Below, piece by piece: positions 48,101 to 59,715 of a stretch of DNA of 64,000 bases. The translations under genes and the position numbers were made by a program. Source of the DNA: Cerioporus squamosus. Its lineage: Eukaryota; Basidiomycota; Agaricomycetes; Polyporales; Polyporaceae. The notes under the pieces are model-generated. The model did not search any database. It was not told the origin of the DNA and worked only from the letters and a program-made list of their open reading frames with translations. The stretch's first letter is position 1; each line of letters opens with the position of its first letter. The stretch lies in assembly GCA_022592435.1 (NCBI GenBank), contig JABYQS010000114.1, positions 1 to 64,000 on the forward strand, read 5' to 3'.

Positions 48101-48669
48101 AGGCGCTGGAGAAAGGCTCCCTTTCCGGCAACCCGGTCTCTGGCGTTCGTCTGGTCCTGAACGACGGTCTCGCGCACTCGGTCGATTCGTCCGAGCTGGC
48201 CTTCCGACTGGCCACCATCGGCGCGTTCCGCGAGATCTACGGCGCGGCGAAGCCCATCATCCTCGAGCCCATCATGACCGTCGAGGTCGTCGCGCCCTCC
48301 GAGTTCCAAAGTACGTGTCCCCGTTCTCTTCCACCCTTAGTGCACTCCCTGACCTAGCCTCTTCCCTCTTCCGTCTTCCGCGCCTTTCTCCTGCACCCCT
48401 ACAAACGCAATGCAGGCGCCGTCATCGGCGGGCTGAACCAGCGCCGCGGGACGATCGTGGACAGCGAGGTGCGCGAGGACGAGTTCACGGCGATCGCCGA
48501 GGTCGCGCTCAACGACATGTTCGGGTACTCGAGCCACCTGCGCGGCATCACGCAGGGCAAGGGCGAGTTCAGCATGGAGTACAAGACGCACCAGCCCGTC
48601 CTGCCCCAGGTCCAGGCCGAGCTCGAGGCCGCGTACAAGAAGTCGATCGGGCAGACCGTCAAAAAGTAG
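45198..48669 (+). CDS. MEF1: Mitochondrial elongation factor G (EF-G1, Mef1)
   Basis: GTPase catalysing ribosomal translocation in mitochondria. ATG 45198 ([18 protein letters not shown]) gives an Arg-rich, acid-free mitochondrial presequence. The G domain has [15 protein letters not shown] (G1), [31 protein letters not shown] (switch I/G2), [24 protein letters not shown] (G3) and NKMDRPGANPW (G4). Domain II ([18 protein letters not shown]), domain III ([23 protein letters not shown]), domain IV ([28 protein letters not shown]) and domain V ([19 protein letters not shown]) follow. The stop is at 48667. Intron 1, between SAIHE and VRGRD, is 742 nt, far longer than the others. The remaining introns are short and phase-consistent. 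Length and motifs are normal for the family. Confidence 0.96.
45516..46257 (+). other. Long MEF1 intron 1 with an internal direct repeat
   Basis: Donor GTGCGC after CACGAG, acceptor TGTACAG before GTCCGCGGG. Inside, an ~80-bp segment at 45777-45858 recurs, diverged, at 46148-46231; shared cores are gagcacggcc and gcctctgcg. No ORF or splice-like pair suggests a nested gene. Confidence 0.6.
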
Positions 48670-49562
48670 ACCTATTCACTAACTTACTCGCTTCCTCGCT
48701 CGCTCTGCATAGAACACTGCAGCACTCACATCACCACTCATGACCACCGCAACGCCGTCTTTAGCGTATACTTACACATCTATCTGTCGCTCATCGTGCA
48801 CGCTCACAGGTTTACAGGATAACTGTTGTATAATTCCTCATAGTAATAATGCATCATAGAAACGCATCTCAATACCCGGGGGGACGTCTCCTGAGGGTTC
48901 GTCTCGGGGGTGGGATACGAGATGGGGAGCTTCACCGACGTGTATGTCGTGAACATGATATAGGTGTGGGATTGAACTCAGTACTCGTACATGTGGCGCG
49001 TCATGGCTTTACCCAACCGTCATGGCTTTACCCAACCGTCACGGCCACATAGTGGCACCCCATCCTACAAAGCTATATAGTAGCTCGGATGAGAGTGTGC
49101 GGAAAGTTCAGGAATATAGCGCCGTGGCGAGTCCTACGTCGACCACCGGTCCCGCCGCTCGCTCTTGGGAGCATCCCGGAGGATGCCCTCGCTCCGCCAG
49201 CATGAACAACGCCATGATCTGCGCACTGAGTAGATGCGCTGACGCTTCGGGGCTGGCTGGACACTGCAGAGATCCGAAGCGACTCTTGAAAGTTCGAACC
49301 GGGCTTTTTTGTCCTCGTCATGATGATCACTTGGTACGCGGCGCAGCTCGCCTTGAAGTTCTGAAGTTACAAGTACTCAAGTACTCACGTGCTGCATGTC
49401 TCGCCGGGCTCTCAGCTGTCTATGATGTTCAAAATCCGCACGTCATAACGCCTCTGACTCGAAAGCGACTAACATAAGGTCGACGAAGGTACATGTTGTC
49501 TCTCGCAAGCAGAGGACCTCATGATAGGCAAGTTCGTTCTATTCCGGCAGGTGCGAATGAGC
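48670..49562. other. Intergenic, convergent
   Basis: Between MEF1 (+) and a kinase-like gene (-). The first ~180 bp are likely the MEF1 3' UTR. A 19-bp tandem repeat lies at 48999-49046. No gene seen. Confidence 0.5.
48999..49046. repeat. 19-bp tandem repeat, 2.5 copies
   Basis: cgtcatggctttacccaac occurs twice in direct succession, followed by cgtcacggcc as a partial third copy. Confidence 0.9.
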
Positions 49563-50689
49563 TCACGCTCGACGCAAATTAGACGCATCCTGCGTCTTTC
49601 GCAGGTTCCAACCCGGGGAAATACCTGCTGCAGCTCGTTGCCAGACGCGAGCCACCCAGTGGATGACACCAAGCATCTGGCGTGCTCTACGAGCGGTGGG
49701 TCTACAACGGCAGATCGTCGCGCACCCACGCTCGTTTCCGACGAGCCAACGTATATATCTACGCGCAACCCATGGTATGTGGCGGTCGTAGTAGATCAGC
49801 TGAGCCGTCATTCTGTGAGTTCGAGGATGTGAATGACCGCGGATCTGAGTGAACTCACTCGGGTCACGGTATCGAAGAGGATGCCCGTACAGTATACATC
49901 CCAGGAGTATGGGTCGAAGCGTGTCATGCCAAGTGGAGGCCTGCAATTGGTCTCGGGCAGGTCTATGGCGTGCTGATAACCCGGGCCACTCTCAAGGCGC
50001 TTGGACCTATCGAAGTCGATGATGTAGACCTTGCCTGCCTCTACGTCTTTGTGAAATGCGACGTGCTTCTCGGTTGCAATGATTACCTGGCCGTCGTACA
50101 TATCCTGGGCCCGACATGCACGTTAACGAGGATTGTGAACAATAGAAGTCACTGGCCTCTCACCAAATGAGCGATACGCAGCTCGTGCAAGAACTCGATG
50201 CCCTTTGCAGCGCGTCTCGTAAGCTTCCGAGTACTATGCAGGCTATGGGCACGTTCGCCACTCACTTCTATGGTTTGGCGAAAGAAGTCCAACAGCGGCA
50301 ACAGTCCCCATTTGCGGCATGAAGGTTCGCCCAGTATTGTTTCGAGGCATGGCATGATTAAGAAGGATTGCTCGGACTCGGTATGGATGACTTCGCAGGG
50401 TAGCGTGTGGTTGCGAGAAGCAGGTCCAAGTCGGTGAAGTTGCGCGTAAATGTCCGCTTCCTCACTGTCAGGGGGAATGACTTTGACCGCGTACGGTGGC
50501 GTCCACCCGTCGCGGGCCGTCCGCCATGCACAGAACTAGTAAATCATACATCAGAGGCAGAAGATCGAACGATGAGGATTCACTGACCGGTTTGAGAGGG
50601 AATTCGAGTTTGATCCCTCTGCTCTTGAGTTCCGGATGTTGGCAGAGCCACTCCGGTGGGGTGAGGAAATCACGGCCCTCATTGGACAT
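49563..50689 (-). CDS. Degenerate kinase-like protein, copy K1
   Basis: About 305 residues in five exons. ATG 50689-50687 (MSNEGRDFLTPPEWL), then FCAWRTARDGWTPPYAVKVIPPDSEE with the beta-3-like lysine (AVK), FLIMPCLETIL as hinge, LLDFFRQTIE/GIEFLHELRIAHL, and across an intron DMYDGQVIIA, then VYIIDFDRSKRL and MTRFDPYSWDVYCTGILFDTV. The fold follows the kinase family common in agaricomycetes. The catalytic loop is HLD-MYDGQ rather than HRD with the usual lysine and asparagine, and DFG is DFD, so loss of normal catalysis is likely (inference). The stop is at 49565-49563, about 15 residues beyond the position used by K3. Near-identical to K3 (61128-62205), including introns, in opposite orientation. 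Confidence 0.75.
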
Positions 50690-50919
50690 GTTCCAGCCAA
50701 GCTATAGCCTTGATATCCAACGTTAACAGGGAAGGTGAGAGGTCTAGAGTTATTAACTCAGTTAGCGCACTGGACAACCTGCAACAGCCGCCACGTGGGC
50801 GCTGTACTGAACCATATGTGCACACGTGTACACCCGAGTGACCGTGGATTCGACGAGGATACTTATCTGCAATCGGCGGACGCTCAAATCCCAGACCCAA
50901 AAAAGACCCAAATACACGA
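50690..50919. other. Divergent intergenic region
   Basis: 5' flank shared by K1 (-) and the small gene starting at 50920 (+). The last ~25 bp before the K1 ATG resemble the equivalent position before K3 (cttggctggaacATG against cttggctggaccATG). Confidence 0.4.
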
Positions 50920-51593
50920 ATGCGGACAAAGCAAGGAGTTCCTCCGACTCGACAACAAATACGAGCTTCTGCGCATCGATATCCTCTCTGCGGACTGTCA
51001 TCGATCATCCCCCAGAGTCTAGTCGCCCCCGACCCTCGACGTCGACTCGCTGTGCACATTCAATTCGACGTCACTGCAAGTGAAGCTCTCGAGAGGCAAA
51101 GGTTCTTGGGTATGTCGTCTACCTTAGTAACTGAACAGTCCGCCCTTCGGAGGAGTCTGACGTCTGACCCTCAGTCGCAGACAGTGACAAGATGGCCACT
51201 CCCGCAGAGTGGGCAGCTCAGGCTGAGACAAACATTCAGCAGGTCGTCCGCGTCGTGACATACGCGTTGGAAGACCTCGCGAGTCTCGGGGATGAGTGGT
51301 TCGTGCATGATGAAGCAGTGCTCGAGCACCGCATCAAGCGCGGAAGTGAGGAGTTCTTGTTCACCAAGATCCACTTTTCCAACCGAGTGCCACCCTACAT
51401 TGGCTTCCAGTTGTCCATCCCACAGCGAGTCGCACAGGACATTACGATGACACCGTTCAATCTTTGGGTCTGTGATCCCGACCCGAACACAGCGAGGAAC
51501 AGGCGAGCGACCATAGGAGCGCTGGAACGCCTCAGAGACACACGTAACCTGCAGGCAGTCCAGGTCAGTGCCGCTGACAACAAGTATGCATGA
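50920..51593 (+). CDS. Small uncharacterised two-exon protein
   Basis: No family recognised. Exon 2 carries a well-formed 133-codon frame (MATPAEWAAQAETNIQQVV to SAADNKYA). A 71-nt intron (51110-51180; gtatgt donor, CTGAC branch point, cgcag acceptor) joins it in frame to an upstream exon ending TASEALERQRFL and continuing DSDKMATPAE. The upstream ATG at 50920 (MRTKQGVPPTRQ) is the likely start, but the first ~40 residues look less protein-like and the true start may be elsewhere. The main part has alternating helices and strands (VVRVVTYALEDLASLGDEW, FLFTKIHFSNRVPPYIGF, ATIGALERLRDT). No signal peptide or membrane segment. Confidence 0.5.
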
Positions 51594-51920
51594 GAAGTGC
51601 GTTCATCACCCATATCGTAAGGTATTACATTCCTCACATCGCTCTTCAGGATAATCACGTCGGAAACGCCATAATTCCCTCTCCCTGTACGAACGCACCT
51701 CCAGACATCACGAACCGATTACGTGTGGATTCCTAGGTTACCCTATCCACCACCTCCTTCTGCCCTCCTTCGCAAGTCTCTCACGTATGCATGTCGACAA
51801 ATTCGTGCCACGGACCGCAACTAGCGCCTATAAGATCTGGAGAGAGCAGTAAATATACAACAATATATGCGTTGTGACCTTCTACGTGAAGCCGTTCCTG
51901 ATGTCCCATTCCCAATGACA
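51594..51920. other. Intergenic, convergent, no gene seen
   Basis: Between the small gene (+) and the VAS1 stop codon (-). AT-rich at 51845-51870, consistent with 3' ends of transcripts. Confidence 0.5.
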
Positions 51921-54900
51921 TCACTTCATCTTGGTAAACATGTCGATAGAGTGCTCGAGCAACTTGATATCCGCCTCGAGCGTTTTTCTCTGCGTCACAG
52001 CACGGTAGGGGTCAGCATCCCTGGCAGTATGCACGATCACGACCAAGAGCAACGCACCTTCTCCTCGTTGGCGAGCCGCACGTTCGCGGGGACAGTAGAC
52101 TCGTAGTCCGCCTGCGACTCCACCTTCTCGACCTTTAACAGGTTCATCTTCGCCAGCGCGAGCTTCTTCTCGCACTTGTTGATCTCAGCCTCAATGTCTA
52201 CCTGGCCCTGTTGACGTTAAAAAAGACGACGACGTCCAGTTCAGCACGCAGACACAGCATCCCACCCGGCACAGAACACGCACCTTCACGAGGACGTGGA
52301 CGAAAATAGTAGGCGTGAGCAGCTCGGAGCCGCAGCCTGCAGGGACACCGCTGATGTCGCGGACGACCTCCACGGACTTGCAGTTCTTCGTCAGCGCGAG
52401 GAACGTCGGCACCTGCGAATTGAACAGCTCCGCCTCGGCCTCTTTCTCCGCGCGGATGTACACTGTTTTCACCCATCGCACGTCAGCGGAAGTGTGCCTA
52501 AAGCGCACGAAGGCGAACGCTGGGCCTCACCGTGAAGACCCTGCTGGATGTTGTACGACGCGGCGAGCGCACGGGACGACTTGACGGCGGAGAAGACCAG
52601 CTCGAAGGCGCGCTCGGCGTCTGAGAACTCGAAGGACTTGTCCTGCAAATACGGGCGCGATCAGCGAGGGCGCGGGTGATCAGCTATACTGGGCACGCAC
52701 GAAGACAGGGTACTTGGCAAGCATGATCGAAGGAGTGGGATCGTTCGGGCGGCGAGGGAGACGCTGCCACAGCTCCTCGGTGACAAACGGCATGAAGGGG
52801 TGCAACAGGCGGAGGCCGTGGTCCAAGCAAGTGTACAGCGTCTGCTGGGCCGACTTGCGCGTCGTCTCCGAAGCCGACTCGTCCGTCATAGGCTTCATGG
52901 CTTCCTGGATAACGCAGCAGACATCAGCAGCAGAACCTCATATGCGAGGCGCAGCGGGACGGTCATACAATGTAAACGTCGCACAGCTCATAGAGCCAGA
53001 AGTTGTACGCGGCCCCAGTCGCATTCATGAAGTTGCGGTCGGTCAATTGCTTGTTAATCTCTTCGGACGCAAGGTTGAGCTTGTGCAAGATCCACTTCTC
53101 AACCAGGCTCTCGTTGCCGGTGGGCTGACGGTGTTCGTTAGGATACAGTGCAGTACAGTTGCACCCTGAGAACTAGACGAACCTTCGGCGTGGGCTCCGG
53201 AACGAACTTCTCGTCCAGCTTGAGCATCGCAAACTTGGTCGCGTTGAAGATCTTGTTGCAGAACTTGCGGTATCCCTCCACACGCAAGATCTCCAGGTTA
53301 ATATCACGGCCTGTCGATGCTTCAGCAACCAATCCTCTGATTGAATGATGGCCGATGAATGTACGTACCTCCACCCGAGTACGCACAGAGCGCAAACCGC
53401 AGCGCGTCCGTGCCACACTGCGGGATACCCTTCGGGAAGTCCTTCTTCTGGCCGGCCTTCGCCTTCACGATCTCGCGCTCGTCCAGGTTGCCTTCGTGCA
53501 GCTTCTGGTGGAGCGCCTCGAGGTCCAACCCCTGGATCACGTCGATCGGGTCGATGACGTTCCCGAGGGACTTGGACATCTTGCGCCCGTGTGCGTCGCG
53601 GATCATCGCGTGGCAGTAGACCTCGCTGAACGGCATCTGGCCGGTGAGGTGCACGCCGAGCATGGCCATGCGCGCCACCCAGAAGAAGAGGATGTCCCAT
53701 CCGGTCTCGAGCAACGAAGCGGGGTAGAACGTCTCAAAATCGGGGGTCTGCGAGGACACTTGTCAGTCATCTTTCGCAGCGGGAAGAGAGGGGAATCGGA
53801 AACCTTCTGCGGCCAGCCCAAGATGGAGAACGGCCAGAGACCCGAGGAGAACCACGTGTCCAGAACGTCCTCATCCTGCTCGAGCGTGAACTTGGCCGAG
53901 CCCGCAAGCTTCTTCGCTCGCTCGGTGGCCTCCTCGAGGGTGCGCCCGACCACCCAGTGCTTGCCGTCGTTCCGCTGCAAAGTCTGTCAGCGATGCCGCG
54001 ACGCGGTCCGTTCCAGCACAATACGCACGTCCTGCTCCTGGCCCTCGATGTTGACATAGTACGCCGGACACCGGTGTCCCCACCACAGCTGACGCGAGAT
54101 ACACCAGTCCTGGATGCCCTCCAGCCAGCGGTACCACTCCGCCTCGGACGCTTTGGGGGAGATGTCCAGCTCTCCCGCGCGCGTGCGCTGTGGGCACATC
54201 AGTACGGACGGCCAGCAAGGGACACTTCGTCGGCATACGGACCTCCAGAGCAGCCTCGGCAAGCGGCTTGCAGTTCACCCACCACTGCGGCTTGAGTACC
54301 GGCTCGATGACGTCGCCCGACTTGCTGCAGATGGGGATCTGCATCGGATTGTCCTTGGTCTCGACGTACAGGCCTGCGTCCTTTAGCGCCTGTACGACGG
54401 CGACACGGGCGTGGAACCGCTTCATGCCCTTGAACCTCTCGCCGGCGTTCTCGTTGAAGGTGCCGTCGTCGTTGAGGATGTTGATGAACGGGAGTTTGTG
54501 CCGGACGCCGACCTCGTAGTCGTTGGGGTCGTGCGCGGGCGTGATCTTGACGGCGCCGGTACCGAAGGACATGTCGACGACGATGTCGTCCGCTACGATC
54601 GGGATGCGACGGTCCAGGAATGGGTGCTTTGCAAACTTGCCGTGCAGGTGCTGCAAGAGATATCGAGTGAGCCGCTCCTCCTGCGCATAGCCAACGGACG
54701 AGGCATACCTTGTACCTGGGGTCGTCGGGATGGACAGCGATGGCGGTATCACCGAGCATCGTCTCCGGACGCGTGGTCGCAACGATGATCTTCTCATCTG
54801 GATATATGTAAGCGAGACGACATTGTGGAATAGCTGCGGCGAACTCACCCGAACCCTCTATTGGGTACGCAAAAGACGTCAGTGTGCCGAACTCGAACTT

Positions 54901-56135
54901 CTCCTTCGGATCATATCCTGGGACGCTCAGTAGTGTTCGGCCGTCTAACTGCTTCTGATCGACCTACAGGAGGGTGAGCGGCAGACAGCATGGGTTTTCC
55001 ACCTGGTACTTACCTCCAGATTAGACAGAGTGGTGTTCAGTTGAACGCACCAGTTGACGAGGCGGTTGGCGCGATAGAGGACGCCCTCCTCGTGCAATCG
55101 GCAGAATGTCTCGATCACGGCTTTCGAGAGGTTCTAGTGCACTATGAGCAAACACGCTAGCGAAAGCACGGTGGATCCGTATGCGGAACACGCACCTCGT
55201 CCATTGTGAACGCGACGCGGTTCCAGTCGTAGCTGCCACCTAGCCTCCGGAGCTGGTTGGTGATGCGGCCCTGGTAGCTGGAGAAGTCTCAGCGTAGTCT
55301 ATACACGTGTTAAGAAACGGAGCACGCACTCTTCCCTCCACTCCCAGACCTTCTCGACGAACTTTTCGCGTCCGAGATCGTGCCGCGTCACGCCGGTTTT
55401 GTAGAGGCGCTTCTCTACGACGGACTGCGTGGAGATGCCGGCGTGGTCGAAACCGGGCACAAAGAGGGTCGTCTTTCCCAGCATACGATTCCTATTTCGA
55501 ATCGGTTAGCGAACAGGAAAGGACATGGTGTCGAGGCTCAGAGGATGAGAGACTCACCATCGCACAAGACAATCCTGAATTGCGACCGTGAGGGCATGAC
55601 CGATGTGCAGACTTCCGGTGACGTTTGGAGGGGGAGAGGGAATGACGAAGAGACCCTCGGGCTTGGGCTTTCCGTCTGGCGTGAGCTGGGGAGAGAAATA
55701 GCCCTGGGCGTCCCACCAGTCATACCAGGCGGACTCGACGGCGATGGGGTTGTAGCCGCTGGCCATGGGTTGGGAGAGGTCTTGCGTGTGAAGGTCAGGG
55801 GAGCTGTGATGCGCCAGTGAGGGCAGAGTACTTACCCTTCTTCTCGCCCTTCGGAGTGGTGTTCACGAAGGGAGCCTCTTCCTCCTTCTCCTCCTTCTCC
55901 TTCTTGGCCTTCTTCTCGCTGGGTGGGGGAGCATTAGCAGATGCTTTGGCTGCCTTGGCGGCCTTGCGAGCCTCGGCCTCTCTCTGTTTCGCAAGCTTCT
56001 TCTCTGGATAACGTCGAGACTTCAGATCTGTGAACGGGTGCGGAGGAGAGGGTACGGACCTGCGCTTTTGGTCAAGGGCGTGGCCGCACCCTCAGCGGGG
56101 GTTCCCGGAGTCGCCGGGGTGGACGCTTCGGACAT
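51921..56135 (-). CDS. VAS1: Valyl-tRNA synthetase (cytosolic and possibly mitochondrial)
   Basis: Class I aminoacyl-tRNA synthetase. ATG 56135-56133 ([11 protein letters not shown]). A Lys/Ala-rich N-terminal extension ([19 protein letters not shown]) precedes the core: [30 protein letters not shown] (HIGH motif), [17 protein letters not shown], editing-domain landmarks ([24 protein letters not shown]), [52 protein letters not shown] (KMSKS motif), then the anticodon-binding domain ([16 protein letters not shown]) and a C-terminal coiled coil ([33 protein letters not shown]). At least 14 short introns; the junctions checked keep frame. In yeast one VAS1 gene serves both compartments through alternative starts; no clear presequence was seen upstream here. 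Confidence 0.95.
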
Positions 56136-59100
56136 GGCGACGGCAGACAGGTGCAGAAGACGTCGAGGAGGACGAGGAGGGAGACGGAGAAGGGCGAATC
56201 GATGCAGCGAGCGCATCCAGATTCTGCGCATAAATAAAGTAAATGAGCGAGTCACAAGAGATCCTTGTCTCTCTCCATCTTATCGCCCGACTAGCCCATC
56301 TTATCTCGCATAGATAGACGCGCCAGATGTAACCACAGGTCGACAGTCGACATAATGGCAGGTGGCTTTAGCCTCCTTATTCCCGATCGCGTTTGCGGGC
56401 AGTGAGGTTCCTGACGCTTTTGCAACATAACCTGAGGATATATGAGGCCTCGGTGCCGGGCTTGGACACGTTAGGACGCGGTTGTGGCTGTGGGCGCCTC
56501 ACACGCGTACTTCAACTTCGACGCGTCGGGCAGGCGCTTGCGGACCTTGTCCTCGACGACGACACTCGCATCGCCGACGCAACAGCGTGTCTCTCCTCCA
56601 CCAGCCTCTGCCTCGGCGTCGATTTCTGTGCTCTTCTGATGGCCCTCAACGCTCCAGGTCCTCGTCCGCCCGATGGTCGCCACTCCGCCGGTCGCCGACG
56701 CGTCGCCACAGCCATACATTCCACTCTCTAACCCGGAGTGTGATCTAACCCTAAGTTCTATCTGGACGCGTTCGTGCTCGCATTCTGCCCTGGGATGCAT
56801 GCGCCATGAGAGACCTGGTGGTCGAGCAATGTCACCTGAGCGCACAGGGTGGTTGGGCAGCCAGGTACGCATGCCTACGTCGTCTGAATCCCGCGAGTAC
56901 CGCCCTCCTCCGATTGCCGGCTCTGGACCCTTGCCTTCAATGACCTCACGAGAGACACTCCACATCGCATCCTCGGAACGTGTCGTGCGAGCGAGCTCAA
57001 GTCCTCCTGCCTGAGAGAACGCACAGGTCTCCGCTAGCGTCGCTTCGGGACCCCGCCTTTGCTCCTGCACGCTCCTATACTGCTACGCACAGAGCACCCC
57101 GCGTGCTCCGCAGAAGGGCCCGTAGCGACAGAGAGGGCAAGCGACGCCGGCACGCGCGAGACCCCTTTCGGGCAGGTGCGCACTTTCCTCGCAGGCACCA
57201 GGGAAGCGTCGCGGGACCACATGGGTCGTCTCCGTGGGCGAGCGGGCCACGCACACCAGACTGGCTGTCCCATCGGACGAGCAGCGACAGGTTGGCCACG
57301 CACAGACCTGCATAGGTCCACTTGCCTCCCATTGCTCCGCTCCTCGATTCTACGACCAGTGCTCTGTTCCTGTTCAATTCTCCTCGTACGCCGCTCTCAC
57401 TGCGCACGGTCCCACTCTGTGCAGAGTAGCCGGGCATCCGCACAGCGCACAACGCGTCCCGAGTCTCCGACTCACTCGCGGGGGACGTCGCCTTGAGCCG
57501 CAGGGTTCTGTACGGGCACGTCCTCCAACCCCGGCGACGTTTGTGCCGATTTGGCTCGCCGCAGGAGGCCCTGGGCGACGCGCTGTCTCTTCTCAAGACA
57601 GCAGTCGCTCAGGGCAGGTCCCTGGAAGCGCTGGCATGCGCAGCGAAAGAGGTCTGGCTTCGCGCGCGGACGCACTGGGGCTCGGAGCGTGCACCATCAG
57701 CGCGGACATCAAGAGAACACACAGGAACACGCAGAGACGGTGTCGACGGCAGCCAGGCTAGGAGAGACGCGGGGTGCACATGCGTGCAGGCCGCAGTGTC
57801 TGAGAGGTACGTCCCCATTTTGGCCTGGAGGCTACGTACGGGGGCGAGCGGATGTGCGGCGGCGGACTTCGTGTGTGCTGTCCGTATAGCTCGTCCATGC
57901 TCACCTGGCCACCCCCAACTCTTGTCCTTCCACGACAGGAAGGCGGGCTCTGTCGCCCGCCGCACGCTAGTCCGGCTCCCATCACACTTTTGATTTAGCT
58001 GTTCTGACCTTGTCCTGCGACGGTGCGCGCTGCGCAGACACATCTCAGCACCCTCCCGGACCGCTGGACTGCTGTCAAAGTCCTAGATCGTCCTCGTCAT
58101 TCAGGAATGACCGCAAAGACCCGCGCTACGTGCGCATCTGTCAGTCTGCCTGCCGCCCTTCCTCTATCTGCCAGCATGAGAACCTCGTCGTGCGCAGGCA
58201 CAGCGAACCCTGCTCTGTTGACCCATCTGCCCGATACCGCTCTCTCCCCATTCTCCCCTCGCGCGACCGCATCGCAAATGACCTGCACAGCGGCGTCAGA
58301 CTCGTCCTCCCGCCCGGCGGAGTTGCGGCTCCCACGGGATGGCGCAACAGAGATTCGTTCTCGATACCGCCGGGGGAAAGCACGCTTGTCGTGTGAGGTC
58401 CCGCAGTCGGCCGAGGTGCCGCGTTCCCTGGCATGCGCTGTTCTGCGCGAGGCGTCGAGGATGTCGGACGAGGGTGATGCGTAGGGCGGCTGGCGAGGAG
58501 CAGCGGGACGCCGTGCGTCGTGTGTGCGGCGGGGGCTGGTAGGTATCGCACGCACAGGAAGGCGGGCGGCGCTGGCGGAGGCGTGGCGTGCACGGCGAGC
58601 GGGCCTCTGAGCGCGGCCCTTCGTGGGCTCTGCGAGAGGAACGCGCTTCTGGGTGCTCTTGGCGGCGATTCCATGTCCGGGCGAGGTGTGTCTCCGGTGC
58701 ATTTGTTGTTGCCGTCGTTGCATGCAGGCTGGTGACGGGCGGCAGGGTGTGGTGGCGGAACCTCCTGCGGCTCCGGCTGCGGGGGAAGTACGGGGAGCAG
58801 GGGTCGGGCGACGCGTGCGGTTTTGAATAGTTCCCACTTTGTGGCGGGACGGCGGCAGATGCGGGGGAGCGCGGCGTGGTCCTGCTGCGCTCGAGAGTGT
58901 GCTGGGTGGGCGCTGTGCGCGGGCGGCGGTGCGTGCATCGTTGCTCGTGAAATGCGTCCACTGGAATTTTTGGCCTTGTTGTCGCCTTCGCGGTGACTGT
59001 GTGCGCTGGTGCTTGGTTCGCTGTAGTCGCTTCTGGATGCGTAACGAGGAGGCTGTTCAGCGAGTCACTTGTCCATGGGTGTTTGTGTTTTGGATGCGCT

Positions 59101-59715
59101 TACCGGCAGAGGAGGAGGACCCTCAGTCTCGCGCGTGGGGGCAGTGTGCAGATATATGGTTAGTTAGCCGGCGGACGTGCTGCTTCCGTCCCAAGACAGC
59201 CGCGGGTGTTTGAATAGAGGGAGCTTCAGGTAAGTAAATACTGTATGGACAACTGTGCGCGCTCCTCTGTACTGCTTAGGTACTAGCAGCTGAGGGTCTG
59301 TTCTAATAATCCGGTTACATACTTGGTTGGTGGCGCTCGAGCCTTCTGGCTGTCTTGGTAGCTCAGAGTTGGGGTACGTACACTTGATTCGCATTTTGGA
59401 CGAGGACGTGTACCACTGTACGCATGCTGATGCCTTTCGTGCGGAGGCTGCGGTCTATTGGATTGCTTACGACTATGAAGACCCGAAGGGGTTGGGAGAT
59501 CGTCTAGCTATTGATGTGCTAATGGCCCGCAATACACCTAGGACATGAGATGGTCGACATGCATACCGGATATATGTGTCTGGCACATAGTCTTGATGCC
59601 CTAAGGTGACCGGTAGCATGTTCATAACGCCTGTGTATACAGCGCTTACGTCTGTTCGTTGTTCTCATCCTACCTTCGCGGTCACTACTAACGTATCTGG
59701 AGGGCGAATGCTGAG
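56136..59715. other. GC-rich intergenic stretch, no convincing gene
   Basis: About 3.5 kb. 57000-58950 is very GC-rich and open on several frames at once, which reflects composition, not coding. A minus-strand frame at 56716-56471 (MYGCGDASATGG to EAPTATTAS, with VVVEDKVRKRLPDASKLKY) looks the most protein-like and could be a small gene or last exon. A plus-strand frame at 59440-59548 (YWIAYDYEDPKGLGDRLAIDV) is another weak candidate. Neither has a supported start or family. Confidence 0.4.
56471..56716 (-). CDS. Possible small hypothetical protein or terminal exon
   Basis: 82-codon frame with ATG 56716-56714, downstream of the divergent VAS1 promoter region's far side. Composition (Asp/Ala/Lys with a helical KVRKRLPDASKLKYA segment) is more natural than the neighbouring GC-rich frames. 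No family, splice partner or promoter was identified. Confidence 0.22.
   Translation of the reverse strand, partial: YGCGDASATGGVATIGRTRTWSVEGHQKSTEIDAEAEAGGGETRCCVGDASVVVEDKVRKRLPDASKLKYACEAPTATTAS

Noticed and set aside
57000..58960. Multiple overlapping long ORFs in the GC-rich region
   Set aside because: All frames are open together with Arg/Ala/Pro-rich products, a sign of base composition and not coding.
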